From Oscillospiraceae bacterium (GTDB lineage Bacteria > Bacillota > Clostridia > Oscillospirales > CAG-272): 41,847 nucleotides of DNA. Where the stretch lies: assembly GCA_015064685.1 (NCBI GenBank), contig SVRT01000022.1:1-41847 (forward strand), read 5' to 3'. Below the pieces are notes generated by a model that worked only from the letters and a program-made list of their open reading frames with translations, had not been told where the DNA came from and did not search any database. This document shows positions 26,732-35,820 of this stretch, one piece after another. The translations under genes were made by a program, and so were the position numbers. The stretch's first letter is position 1. Each line of letters begins with the position of its first letter.

Positions 26732-27766
26732 TTACGCTTTCTCAAGCCTCTGTTTTACTCTGCTTGTAATGACCTCGGCAATGCGAGCCACACCGTAGAT
26801 GTTCGGGTGTACCTCGTCCGCGGACATGTAAGACGCGTTGTCAAGCACGTCGAGACCGTTTATGTAGGTCACGTTTTTGTAATTGAGGCGAGATACGGTC
26901 TCTTCGACTATTCTTCTCCAGACCTTTGCTCTGTCTTCCTCGTTTTCATCTCCGCAATGGTAGAATGGGGAGATCACGAACACAGGCTTGTCGGGATTCC
27001 TTCCCGCAACCTGATTGATAATGTTTTCCGTGCGCTCTCTTATCTTCTCATCCTCCCAGAGCAGAACGTTGATCCCAAGCTCCAGGGTGGCAATATCCCA
27101 GTTGCCCTTTTCACCCTCGGAGGCGATATAGTCCGCCATAGCGGGCTCAAGCGCGCAGCTGCCCGCCATACCGAGATTGCGCGCATCCATACCGAGACTG
27201 TGAGCCAGGAGCGCGACCCAGGTGTGAGATTGGTCGATTGAATTTGAGCCGTGAGTGATCGACGAGCCGTAGGAGAGAAGCGTTTTCCGAGGTATTTGGC
27301 TATCCGTCGGAGGTGTAACGTCACCCAAAACGTCGTAGATCTTATAGCTTCCTCTGTCAAATATGATGCGGACTACCTCGCTGTCAAAGCCGTATCCGTA
27401 TTTGTCGGAGATCTTTTTGAGCGTGTTGGAATTCCATGATTTTCTGATGACGAAATCCTGCACCTCGCCCGTCACGTGACGGTGGACCTCGTGATCTTCC
27501 CATCCGCCTTGAATCCCTCCGCGAAAGACGTGAAAGGTGGAGAAGGAGTGCGGATCGTTGTTGCAGGTGGACATTCTTACGGTTGCGGACTCGCCTTTGA
27601 TAACGAAGCGAAGCTCAACACCCGTAGAATTGCACGCCATAGCCTTGCCCTGATCCGATTCCATTTTGGAGTGAACCGAGGAGGGAACTCTTTTCCAGGA
27701 AATGCTTCCGTCGTCGTTGTGTATCAATTCAGCAGCATTGTGTATTTCAAAATTCTTGTAGATCAT
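26732..27766 (-). CDS. SGNH/GDSL-family esterase
   Basis: 344 residues from ATG 27766 (GGGAG at 27776-27780). The N-terminal half (about 1-155) is a beta-sandwich of the type found before SsfX3-like SGNH hydrolases. The C-terminal half is the SGNH hydrolase: YGSSITHGS with nucleophile S169, block II glycine in LGMAGS, block III ELGIN, and the catalytic DEVH with D317 and H320. There is no signal peptide, so it is probably cytoplasmic, removing acyl groups (for example acetyl) from sugars or other small substrates. It is transcribed divergently from the surface lipase and has its own promoter. Catalytic class is firm, substrate is not. Confidence 0.92.
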   Translation of the reverse strand: MIYKNFEIHNAAELIHNDDGSISWKRVPSSVHSKMESDQGKAMACNSTGVELRFVIKGESATVRMSTCNNDPHSFSTFHVFRGGIQGGWEDHEVHRHVTGEVQDFVIRKSWNSNTLKKISDKYGYGFDSEVVRIIFDRGSYKIYDVLGDVTPPTDSQIPRKTLLSYGSSITHGSNSIDQSHTWVALLAHSLGMDARNLGMAGSCALEPAMADYIASEGEKGNWDIATLELGINVLLWEDEKIRERTENIINQVAGRNPDKPVFVISPFYHCGDENEEDRAKVWRRIVEETVSRLNYKNVTYINGLDVLDNASYMSADEVHPNIYGVARIAEVITSRVKQRLEKA

Positions 27767-27822
27767 ATTGTTTTTCTCCCAAATTTTTAGCAAGGCGCAG
27801 TTGCCTTTGCTCATATGAAATA

Positions 27823-27851
27823 ATTGTATCATAAACCTCGTTGTTTGTCAA
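27823..27851 (-). promoter_or_regulatory. Promoter of the SGNH esterase gene
   Basis: Minus strand TTGACA (27851-27846), 17-nt spacer, TACAAT (27828-27823) with extended TGA. Its -35 is half of the 16-bp palindrome 27845-27860 shared with the divergent promoter. Confidence 0.8.
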
Positions 27852-27853
27852 TA

Positions 27854-27882
27854 TTGACAATTTGATTGATTTATAGTATAAT
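27854..27882 (+). promoter_or_regulatory. Promoter of the surface lipase gene
   Basis: TTGACA (27854-27859), 17-nt spacer, TATAAT (27877-27882). The leader of about 90 nt contains a CCAAAC-AGT-GTTTGG inverted repeat (27931-27945) of unknown role. Confidence 0.85.
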
Positions 27883-27976
27883 TTACGTGTTAGCTTGAGC
27901 TATGAATGACTTTTTTTAGGTTTAACCGTGCCAAACAGTGTTTGGTTTGATGACATTAACAAAGTGAGGTCTTTGT

Positions 27977-30900
27977 ATGAAGAAATTTGTTTGGATAAGT
28001 ATTTCGGTAATTGTTGTTATCGCCCTACTCGTTACAGCGTTTTTTGCTTTGCAGCATTTCGGCGTTTTCGATGATCTGTTCGATTTTGATGACGACGTTG
28101 AGCGGGATGATCATGATGATGATCATGATGATCGCGTCTCTGTTTGTACGGTAACGTTTGACAGTAACGGAGGAAGTGACGTCCCGTCACAAAAAATAAA
28201 GCGCGGAGAGCTTGCAGCGTATCCGCAGTTTCCTGTGAAAGAAGGCTATCTCTTCGTTGGCTGGTACACGAACGCAAAATTTGAGGAGTTGTTTGATTTT
28301 TCCGCTCCGATAAAGAAGTCGTGCAAGGCGGTAGCGCGCTGGATAAACGTTGATGACGCTACGGATACGGACTTGGACGGCTTGACCGATGCCCTTGAGG
28401 AGTACTTCAACACCGACAAGGCAGATCCCGATACAGACAGTGACGGATTGACGGATTATTGGGAAAAAATACTCGGCTTAGACCCATTATCCGCTGACAC
28501 GGATGAAAACGGGATCGAAGACGGTTACGATGACGTTGATTGTGACCGGGTTAACAACGCGCAAGAAATCTATTTGGGTACTGATCCCTTGCTTGCCGAT
28601 ACTGACGGCGACGGATTATCTGATGGCGATGAAATAAACACATACTATACAAATGCTTTGCTGTCGGACACGGACGGCGACGGCGCCAATGACTGCTGGG
28701 AGATCGAAAACTACTTTGATCCCTGCGCGTATAACGTATCCTTTTACGTAACCGTCGCCTCTGACGGCGCAATTGATTCGACCGTGACTGCGACAGTAGA
28801 AATGGAAGCCGATGGCAAGCAGGCATCTCTCTTAACCGTCGAAACTGTTCCCGAGGACGAAAACATACTCCTGTCAGCTTCAATTCCCGGATATCTAGGT
28901 CAGGCGTACGAATTTTCCACGCTCGGCGAGTTTGACAGTGCGACAATATCGTTTAGCTATCCGCTTTATTTCGGCGAATTGAGCGAGGATTTTCAGCCTA
29001 GGATCTACTATTTTAACGAAGAAGAGAGCGTTTTGGAGGAGCTTGATAATCAAATAGTAACAGACGGAGTGGTTATCGCCGAGGTGTCGCACTTCTCCAA
29101 ATACATACTTCTGAACAAGGCTATATATGATCTTGCTTGGGAAAGTGATATCGTAATACCCTCTATGGCAGAGGAAAGAGGCGTGGACGTTAAGACGGAT
29201 AGCAATTACGACGGCATACCGGATTATTACAGTGAACTGATCAAAGAGGGAAGGTTGTTATCTTCTACGGGACAGGACCTTTTTGGCGGTATAGATTTCG
29301 GTGACGTAGCAGACTATGACGGTGACGGAGTTGACAACGGCGATGAAATAGTAGTCGTTGAGGTTGCATATCGCGTTTTCTATATAGTAAAATCAGATCC
29401 TACCGTGTCAGATTCGGATCTTGACGGATTATCTGACGGAGAAGACCCAAATCCTCTGATATGGGACGTAAGCTACCGCGATCTCGCGCTTCTTGCGGAG
29501 GCGGTCTATTATGATATTCCCGCAGGCACGTTCCTCACTGATGCGCAGGAGATACAGAGAATTATTATGCTCAGCGACGACCTTGAAATGGTGGTCGGTC
29601 GCCTGGATGAGCTTAGGGGATGGAAGGTCGTTGAGGCGGTTTATAATCCGTTTACGGGCTTTGAAGCATCCGCGTATGCGAAGGATAATAGCATCGTAAT
29701 AGCAACAAGGGGAAGTGAAAAGCACGACACCGCAGACGTGTTGCAGGATTGGGTGACTGCGGACGTTCTTGGCTATCTGTTCGGCTTTAACGCGCAGCTG
29801 CCCGCAATGGAAACGTTTATCGATTACGTTTCTCAAAAATACGGCGATAGCTACGATAATTTTTACGTTACGGGACACTCCTTAGGCGGTTATCTTGCGC
29901 TTATGTCAGCATCTCAGCTCGTTGAACACGGACTTGGTGAAAAGATAGAGGACGTAATAACCTTTAATGCTCTCGGACTCAGCAATACTTTGCTAAACAC
30001 AATTGGATGGGTCTTTGATATTGACGATAACGTATATCTTCAGCTGATCAGAGGAAAGATCAAAAATTACAGAACGCTTGCTGACGTTGTTTCGATCATC
30101 GGATACACTCCCGGAAATGACGTAACTGTCGATTCCTCACCGTATTTCAACGCGATCAACGTTTTGGACGCACACCGTGTAACCAACTTTATCGAGCGTT
30201 TTTCCAATGAAGCAAGACACCCGTATTACGATGTGACGTTGTACGGATTAAATGATGAGCTTAAGGAGGGCAGCGGTGATCCGGGTCCTTCTGACGGCGA
30301 CAGCAACGGCGATAGCACCGATCGCGTTATCGATACCCCGTATTACACGTTGACGGTGCCAAAGGAATGGACCGGAAAATTCGTTCACGAGGTAATCAGT
30401 GAAAATCACGGTACTTATGAGCTTTACCATCTGAACATCGCAGAGAAAAAGTCATACGAGCAGAACTATACCGGAGTTGTCATCGCCCTCTTTATGTCTA
30501 ACCGAAAGGACGGATGCCATTACGAGAACGCGGGTGTTGTCAAGTCGTTTATGATGTACGGTGAAACGTATGACATTTGGGTATTGACCTTGACAGATAT
30601 GGACGTCATCCCCGACGGTATCGAGAATTATCAATTATTGTGCTCCGGAGTGGATGAGGTTTTAGAGTCGATAAAGCTGAAAAACGTAGTAACAGAGGTT
30701 ACTGACGACGGAGAAACTCCTCCTTCATCAGGCAAGATCTGCCTTTCTGAGCTTGATCCGATATTATCAGAACATTACGAGGGCAATGAAGGGGATAGCA
30801 GATTCTTTATTCTCGAAGGCGAAGAATACCGAAACGGCAACGTCGGTATGAACGGAGAATACTATCAGAACGGCTTTGAGGTTTGGCTCGCAAGATGGAA

Positions 30901-31606
30901 TAACGAAGAGGAGATGAGCTGGGTCAGAAACGTATATGATCTCGGCGGAAGATATACGAATCTTTCCGGAAAGACGGGATTGATAGCCGAGAGCTATAAC
31001 GTGGACAACTTTAATACCACGCTATATCTTTACGGTGACGGAGCTTTGCTCGGTTCGATGACACTGACAGGTATGGAATACGAAGGCGAGTTTGATATCG
31101 ACGTTACAGGCGTAAACGAGCTGGAGATTATCGTTGCGGACAACGTGGCGGTATGCGGCGGTACGTCACTTGCGTTGTACGACCTGTTTTTGACCGTGGA
31201 TTCATCCGGCTCCACAACACCCTCAGGCCCCTCGGATGAATTCTCTTGGGAATTTGACCCCGAGACCGGAACGGTGACGTTAAGAGGAACAGGCGCTATG
31301 CCAAACTATCATTGTGATAACAATCCTTCTCCTTGGGACGAGCTGTTTTATAATGATCTTGTGAAGCATATCGTAATTGAAGAGGGCATTACCAGTGTCG
31401 GTAGCTTTACGTGCTGGGGAGTAACTGAAAGTGTAACGATACCAAATAGCGTAACGCTTATCGAGTACGCTGCATTGGACTGCGCACAGTTGCAAACGAT
31501 CTATTATCAGGGAACGGAAGACGATTGGGCTGAAATAACCATTATCCCCCAAGGCAACTGGGCATTGGAGGAAGTAGAAATAGTCTGCCTGGGAGAGAGC
31601 AATTAA
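27977..31606 (+). CDS. Membrane-anchored multidomain class-3 lipase-like protein
   Basis: 1209 residues. An uncleaved-looking N-terminal helix (about 4-27) anchors it, followed by an Asp/His run (about 37-53) and an InlB-type beta-grasp module with 'VTFDSNGGSDVPSQ' (about 56-118). Thrombospondin-type-3-like calcium repeats (DTDSDGLTDYWE, DTDGDGLSDGDE and others, about 120-255) come next, then a beta domain and a second group of calcium repeats. The alpha/beta hydrolase core (about 500-755) has GHSLGG with nucleophile S635 and a candidate histidine H733 in DAHRV, as in lipase class 3. After this come a region of unknown type, an NPCBM-like carbohydrate-binding domain (about 920-1075) and a BspA-like leucine-rich segment at the end. 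Likely an extracellular esterase or lipase directed to glycan-rich surfaces; substrate unknown. GTGAGG before ATG 27977 supports the start. Confidence 0.88.
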   Translation: MKKFVWISISVIVVIALLVTAFFALQHFGVFDDLFDFDDDVERDDHDDDHDDRVSVCTVTFDSNGGSDVPSQKIKRGELAAYPQFPVKEGYLFVGWYTNAKFEELFDFSAPIKKSCKAVARWINVDDATDTDLDGLTDALEEYFNTDKADPDTDSDGLTDYWEKILGLDPLSADTDENGIEDGYDDVDCDRVNNAQEIYLGTDPLLADTDGDGLSDGDEINTYYTNALLSDTDGDGANDCWEIENYFDPCAYNVSFYVTVASDGAIDSTVTATVEMEADGKQASLLTVETVPEDENILLSASIPGYLGQAYEFSTLGEFDSATISFSYPLYFGELSEDFQPRIYYFNEEESVLEELDNQIVTDGVVIAEVSHFSKYILLNKAIYDLAWESDIVIPSMAEERGVDVKTDSNYDGIPDYYSELIKEGRLLSSTGQDLFGGIDFGDVADYDGDGVDNGDEIVVVEVAYRVFYIVKSDPTVSDSDLDGLSDGEDPNPLIWDVSYRDLALLAEAVYYDIPAGTFLTDAQEIQRIIMLSDDLEMVVGRLDELRGWKVVEAVYNPFTGFEASAYAKDNSIVIATRGSEKHDTADVLQDWVTADVLGYLFGFNAQLPAMETFIDYVSQKYGDSYDNFYVTGHSLGGYLALMSASQLVEHGLGEKIEDVITFNALGLSNTLLNTIGWVFDIDDNVYLQLIRGKIKNYRTLADVVSIIGYTPGNDVTVDSSPYFNAINVLDAHRVTNFIERFSNEARHPYYDVTLYGLNDELKEGSGDPGPSDGDSNGDSTDRVIDTPYYTLTVPKEWTGKFVHEVISENHGTYELYHLNIAEKKSYEQNYTGVVIALFMSNRKDGCHYENAGVVKSFMMYGETYDIWVLTLTDMDVIPDGIENYQLLCSGVDEVLESIKLKNVVTEVTDDGETPPSSGKICLSELDPILSEHYEGNEGDSRFFILEGEEYRNGNVGMNGEYYQNGFEVWLARWNNEEEMSWVRNVYDLGGRYTNLSGKTGLIAESYNVDNFNTTLYLYGDGALLGSMTLTGMEYEGEFDIDVTGVNELEIIVADNVAVCGGTSLALYDLFLTVDSSGSTTPSGPSDEFSWEFDPETGTVTLRGTGAMPNYHCDNNPSPWDELFYNDLVKHIVIEEGITSVGSFTCWGVTESVTIPNSVTLIEYAALDCAQLQTIYYQGTEDDWAEITIIPQGNWALEEVEIVCLGESN

Positions 31607-31636
31607 TCAATGTGCTTCGGTCAAGATAGTATGCAG

Positions 31637-31665
31637 AAAGGACGAGAAAAATCTCGTCCTTTTTT
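31637..31665. terminator. Intrinsic terminator
   Basis: An 11-bp stem (AAAGGACGAGA, 31637-31647, with TCTCGTCCTTT, 31652-31662), AAAA loop and T-run, between the lipase stop and the convergent gene's stop at 31688. It can work in both directions. Confidence 0.95.
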
Positions 31666-31687
31666 GCTATATATGAGTGTAGAAGAA

Positions 31688-32086
31688 CTATATCTCCTTG
31701 AATCTCGCCTCTGACATTACGTTTATATAGTCCTCGCCGTACTTATGAACGGAACGGAAAATGCCCTCGTCAAGTCCCGCAATGCTGTTTGGTTTGCCCA
31801 TAACAACGAAGATCCTGACACTACTCTTGATCGGCGAAAGGGAGACGAGCGGCTCGCGCACCCCGTGATATCTGCCGGTGATACGGGGCATAACGGGGAA
31901 CTGCTCCCACTCGATAGTGTTATTGTTACAATGAATAATAGAATATCGGTTTGCGCGTCTTCTCGGAAAGAAGATCTCGTAATTCTTGCCGTCAAGTTCA
32001 AACTTGACGAGAGCTATTTTGTCCGTGAAGGAATCTCTCGGCGCCGGCTTTTCAGCTTTTTTGAAGCACTCGTATATCTTACCCAC
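31688..32086 (-). CDS. Hypothetical protein, 132 residues
   Basis: Read from GTG 32086, supported by AAGGAG eight bases upstream. The protein is basic, without signal peptide or membrane helix, and I do not recognise a family. Features seen: 'ALVKFELDGKNYEIFFPRRR' (about 24-43), a His/Cys dipeptide in IIHCNNN, and an aromatic-acidic end. It is the third gene of a probable operon behind two PH-domain membrane proteins (32-nt gap to the upstream gene), which suggests a related role at the membrane. Confidence 0.65.
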   Translation of the reverse strand: MGKIYECFKKAEKPAPRDSFTDKIALVKFELDGKNYEIFFPRRRANRYSIIHCNNNTIEWEQFPVMPRITGRYHGVREPLVSLSPIKSSVRIFVVMGKPNSIAGLDEGIFRSVHKYGEDYINVMSEARFKEI

Positions 32087-32118
32087 TGTGTTATCTCCTT
32101 TCGTTTTGATAGATCAAA

Positions 32119-33648
32119 TCATAAGGTCAAGAGCTTTTCAAGCTCACCCGAAAGCGAGTCCTTTTGAATATCGACCTTTATTTCATTTGAATGCTCGTTG
32201 GTTCTAAGGTGCAGAACAACGCTTGCGATCCCGCGCCTTTGACGACAGGGCGTTGTAACGTTTTCAACAGCGATCAGATTTTTCGCTTTAAATACGGTAA
32301 TGCTTCTGTTAAATCCGCCGCTGTATACGGTAAGCTTTCCGTCAAGGGATGCGATTCCGTTGTTGCGGTAGCTGAGTAATGCGCTTGCCGTTTTAAAAAG
32401 GATCACGATAACAGCTACTCCCAAAATTGCAAGTGCGACCGTAGCTGTTGCCGCAAAGGGCGCTCCGAGCACCGACATGACAGCAACAGTTCCCGATAAG
32501 ACTATTCCCGAGATCCCGCCGAATATCAGAAGAAACCAGGATATAAAGGGGAAAAAGGATACCGAGCTTGTTTGCTTCTCGGCAGGAATGTAGTCGGGCA
32601 GGACCTTGCCGAGTATCTCGCCGATCTCACTGTATTTGCAGAACGGGACGAGTACACCTATGTCAGCGTTCTTACTGTCATCTCCGCTGTCGACGGTGTA
32701 TCCGATCACCTCTAGCTTGATGGAAGCAAAGCCGAGAATTCTTTGAACAAATCCCTGCGATATTTTCACCGCCTTGATCCTGTCGTAGCTGAAGGTGTTG
32801 GTGTGCTTTTCCAAAAGCCCGTAGGATATCTGAATGTTTTGGTCGCGCTTGGTGATAGAAAAATCATAATATCCGACGAAGGAGTGAATGATACTTCCGA
32901 TAAATGAGAGGAAAGAGAACAGCAGCACACCTCCCGCGGTAATAAGAACCGAGTAGAGGAAAAATTCTCCCCAGGTGCCGAGAGTATCAAGCTGCACCAA
33001 AGCCTTGCAGATACCGATGACGGTAAAGATCAATAAAGCAAATATTGCCGTAAAGAATGCGGTGGACGCTATGTTGAAGAGCGTATACAGCATTTTTTTG
33101 GCTGATGTGAAGCGGTATAAGCTGTCCTTGTCGGACAGAAGCACCTCTTCTTTTTTCGTTTCGACCTCGCCGCCTCTGACACCGTTTTCCTTCAACGAAT
33201 TAAGCTCCTCCAAAAGGGCGTCTACGACATTGCTTTTTTCGATGATGGTAATTTCCGCTTGGTGTGAGGTGTTGGCAGAGCCGCTGTCGACCGTCAGGAT
33301 GGCGATGCCGAATATCCTATGAATAATATTCTGTTTTTTATTGATGGCGTGTACCTTTTTGTATTCAAGGACAGAGCGTTTTCTGAAAAGCACGCCGCGA
33401 TTACATTTGATCTCATTATCGGTAAGCTCATAGCCCGAGGTTCTGTAAAATAAGATCCTGTAAGCAACGAAACACATAAAGATCACTATGTAACCGACTA
33501 CGAAAAAGGGAATAGCCGCAGATATGTCATCGGGGTTTGACTCTTCACTGAGAAAAAAGTCGTTCAGGAAAATAAAAACTGTGACAAGACTGTAGAACAG
33601 ATCTGCCAATAAGCTTGAATAAATATATCCTTTGTCAAATCTCTTCAT
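32119..33648 (-). CDS. PH-domain membrane protein (bPH2/DUF304, YdbT-like)
   Basis: 509 residues with several hydrophobic helices (near 10-30, 45-68, 185-215, 230-260, 375-430) separated by three bacterial PH-like segments, each with a 'Y-x-L-T-x-x-E-I' or 'G-L-L-x-x-x-x-x-x-x-x-Y-x-R-I' pattern (EIKCNRGVLFRKRSVLEYKK; GLLEKHTNTFSYDRIKAVKI; LTVYSGGFNRSITVFKAKN). This layout matches the YdbT-type proteins that pair with a smaller YdbS-type protein in Firmicutes; their role in envelope stress or membrane integrity is known only loosely. The start at ATG 33648 has GAGGAA upstream and overlaps the end of the preceding gene by 14 nt. Confidence 0.88.
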   Translation of the reverse strand: MKRFDKGYIYSSLLADLFYSLVTVFIFLNDFFLSEESNPDDISAAIPFFVVGYIVIFMCFVAYRILFYRTSGYELTDNEIKCNRGVLFRKRSVLEYKKVHAINKKQNIIHRIFGIAILTVDSGSANTSHQAEITIIEKSNVVDALLEELNSLKENGVRGGEVETKKEEVLLSDKDSLYRFTSAKKMLYTLFNIASTAFFTAIFALLIFTVIGICKALVQLDTLGTWGEFFLYSVLITAGGVLLFSFLSFIGSIIHSFVGYYDFSITKRDQNIQISYGLLEKHTNTFSYDRIKAVKISQGFVQRILGFASIKLEVIGYTVDSGDDSKNADIGVLVPFCKYSEIGEILGKVLPDYIPAEKQTSSVSFFPFISWFLLIFGGISGIVLSGTVAVMSVLGAPFAATATVALAILGVAVIVILFKTASALLSYRNNGIASLDGKLTVYSGGFNRSITVFKAKNLIAVENVTTPCRQRRGIASVVLHLRTNEHSNEIKVDIQKDSLSGELEKLLTL

Positions 33649-34129
33649 CTTTCAGTTCCTCGACTCTTGCCTCAAGATTGCGCTCAAGATCATCGATCAG
33701 GCGATCCGCTTCCTCGGTCGTAAGGGTGGATATATCGAAGTTTGACCCTGCGGTAGAAATGGTCACTCCGCTAAGCTTAAGCATCATCATAATGGGTCCC
33801 TGCGTTCTGTGAAGATCCTGGATCTGGCATACGGGGATGACTACCCTCTGCCTGAAGATCACGCCCTGCTTTACCACGATACGCTTGTCGTCATATCCCC
33901 AAGCGTACATTTTGTAGCGCAGAGCGGGTAATATCAAAATCAGGCAAAGGAGCAGGAAAACGGGGATCCCGACGCCCAATAAAACGCCTGCGATCACGTT
34001 GCTCTCAGCCCCCGTCGAGATCAGGATCACCGATATGCTGACCAAGATCCCGATTAGTACCAAAGCGCCGATAAACGCCCTTATGTACCATAATTTAAGT
34101 ACGCTTTTGTCTAATCTGTTCATTTTCAT
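33635..34129 (-). CDS. PH-domain membrane protein (YdbS-like)
   Basis: 164 residues, two membrane helices at about 15-38 and 44-66, then one bPH2 domain with YAWGYDDKRIVVKQGVIFRQ, IPVCQIQDLHRTQGPIMMM and GVTISTAGS, the common YdbS pattern. AGGAG nine bases upstream supports ATG 34129; a second ATG lies at 34123. It forms an operon with the overlapping YdbT-like gene. It probably works as a complex with that protein in the membrane. Confidence 0.9.
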   Translation of the reverse strand: MKMNRLDKSVLKLWYIRAFIGALVLIGILVSISVILISTGAESNVIAGVLLGVGIPVFLLLCLILILPALRYKMYAWGYDDKRIVVKQGVIFRQRVVIPVCQIQDLHRTQGPIMMMLKLSGVTISTAGSNFDISTLTTEEADRLIDDLERNLEARVEELKDEEI

Positions 34130-34218
34130 AATGTCTTTCTCCTATCGGGTTTCGTTTCGTCATAGCCGATTATTTTTATTATTTTGATTGTTGTTTTTTA
34201 TAGACAGAACCGTTTTTT

Positions 34219-35058
34219 TCAGCGCGAGGGCATATATTTATCGATCTCTGTTTTCGTCGGAATACTGTGTAGAATATATCTTCTTCCCACCTTAATAGCA
34301 GCCGCAACGTTAGCCCTTTGGCAAGCGGCTTTGATATCCTCTCCGTCTGCAAGGCAAGCCGCCAGCACTCCGTTGAAGACGTCTCCGGCACCCGTGGAAT
34401 CTACGACGTTTTCCACGCGCTCCGCAGGAACTGTCAGCCCTGATTGTCTGATAAAGCATCCTTTTTTGCCTAACGTAACTATGACGTTCCCGTACTCATC
34501 CAAGCCGTCTCTTTCATGCTCGTTAGGAGTAAAGAGGTCAATTTTATCAAGAAAATCTTTATCGTAGGAACAGGATGGCGCGGGATTGAGGATCACCGTA
34601 ACACCGTGTTCTTTGGCGATATCAACGGCGCGGCGGTTGACCGAAGCAGGGACCTCATTGTTAATGAGAAGTATATCCGCAGCCTTTATTTCGTCGGCGA
34701 AGTGATCAATATCGCACTCTGTAAGTGACGCTCCTCTATAAACACACACGCGGTTATCTCCCGTCCTGTCTGTTGTAATTACGGCATATGGGCTTCTTTG
34801 AGGTTTGCCCACAAAAAATGCTTTTACTCCACACTGCTCGGAAATTTCCGTAAAGGTTTTCACATCTTCACAGTATGCAGCCGCAAGAAAGGAGACCTCC
34901 GCGCCGTAATTTGCCGCCGCGACCGCTTGATTAAAGCCCTTGCCGCCAAGCTCACTGTAAAAGCTATCCGCGACTGTCGTCTCCCCCGTTATTCCAAAGG
35001 AATCGACCGATAAAAACACCGATTCTCCCGCAATTCCAATTACCGCGATCTTACTCAT
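34219..35058 (-). CDS. PfkB-family carbohydrate kinase (ribokinase-like)
   Basis: 279 residues. PfkB signature 1 (GGKGFNQAVAAA) is at about 38-49, and signature 2 (DSTGAGDVFNG) carries the anion hole and catalytic base D226. It transfers phosphate from ATP to a sugar or nucleoside hydroxyl; sequence alone does not fix the substrate, though the GGKGxNQA motif is closest to ribokinase. The start codon overlaps the SIS gene's stop (ATGA), so kinase and SIS protein are made together and probably act on one amino-sugar or sugar route. Cytoplasmic; complete length for the family. Confidence 0.92.
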   Translation of the reverse strand: MSKIAVIGIAGESVFLSVDSFGITGETTVADSFYSELGGKGFNQAVAAANYGAEVSFLAAAYCEDVKTFTEISEQCGVKAFFVGKPQRSPYAVITTDRTGDNRVCVYRGASLTECDIDHFADEIKAADILLINNEVPASVNRRAVDIAKEHGVTVILNPAPSCSYDKDFLDKIDLFTPNEHERDGLDEYGNVIVTLGKKGCFIRQSGLTVPAERVENVVDSTGAGDVFNGVLAACLADGEDIKAACQRANVAAAIKVGRRYILHSIPTKTEIDKYMPSR

Positions 35059-35756
35059 AGATGCTTCACCCTTCCTAAATACAGATCCTCAAGCACAACG
35101 TTGTGATCGCGACCGCCGTCAACGTTTCCGCTGAGGTATATCGGAGGAACAACGCCGTCCTCAAGGGCATATTTTGCTCCGTTTATAAGGCAGGAATTGA
35201 GTATAAAGCAGGCTGTCGCGGTGGAAAGACCGCCCATCCTCGCGTCTCCCACGTCAATGCACGCGTCACCATACGGCACTTTGCAATCGATAGCTATATC
35301 AACGTGCTCGTGAAGTCTGCCTCCGCGATCAAAATATGACGAGGATGATACGCCTACGCTTTTGACTCCCGCCTCACGCGCCGCATCTCCCATCTCAACG
35401 GGAACTTGGTTTTTTCCCGATGCGGAAAAGATAAAGATCATATCCTTTTGTGTGGGAACGTATCTTCTGAATACCTCACGCGCGATACCCGACATCTTTT
35501 CCATTCGACTTGATTTTGCCGCTCCGTTATGAAGCATAAGGTCGGTGTCGAGCATAGGAGAAATGTTTGCAAGACCGCCCGCGCGGTAAAATGCATCGAG
35601 TCCCGGCAGATGTGAGTGTCCGCACCCGAACACGAATATCAGTCCGTCGCGCTTTATCGTTTCAGCAACAAGCCTTGATGCGATTTCAATTTTTTCACTT
35701 TCCTCGTTCTCAATACGGTATAAAATATCGGTTATTTTGTCTAAATACTCTGACAT
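35055..35756 (-). CDS. SIS-domain sugar-phosphate binding protein (UPF0309-like)
   Basis: 233 residues with the SIS fold: FVFGCGHSHL (about 39-48, phosphate loop), FIFSASGKNQVPVEM (second loop, about 108-122) and VGVSSSSYF. UPF0309-type SIS proteins of this length bind phosphosugars and may be isomerases or regulators. It is cytoplasmic, with no HTH. GGAGG four bases before ATG 35756 supports the start. It forms an operon with the PfkB kinase. The pairing suggests salvage of an amino sugar or a related sugar, but the reaction is not visible. Confidence 0.88.
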   Translation of the reverse strand: MSEYLDKITDILYRIENEESEKIEIASRLVAETIKRDGLIFVFGCGHSHLPGLDAFYRAGGLANISPMLDTDLMLHNGAAKSSRMEKMSGIAREVFRRYVPTQKDMIFIFSASGKNQVPVEMGDAAREAGVKSVGVSSSSYFDRGGRLHEHVDIAIDCKVPYGDACIDVGDARMGGLSTATACFILNSCLINGAKYALEDGVVPPIYLSGNVDGGRDHNVVLEDLYLGRVKHL

Positions 35757-35820
35757 ATTGCCTCCATAAAAATTAGCGTTCTTTCGAGACTCTCCTGTAA
35801 TGTCCCGACGCTTGGAAATA

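Noticed and set aside
34130..34218. Possible terminator between the sugar kinase and the YdbS-like gene
   Set aside because: Only A/T-rich runs are present, without a stem; read-through or a separate promoter cannot be decided from sequence.
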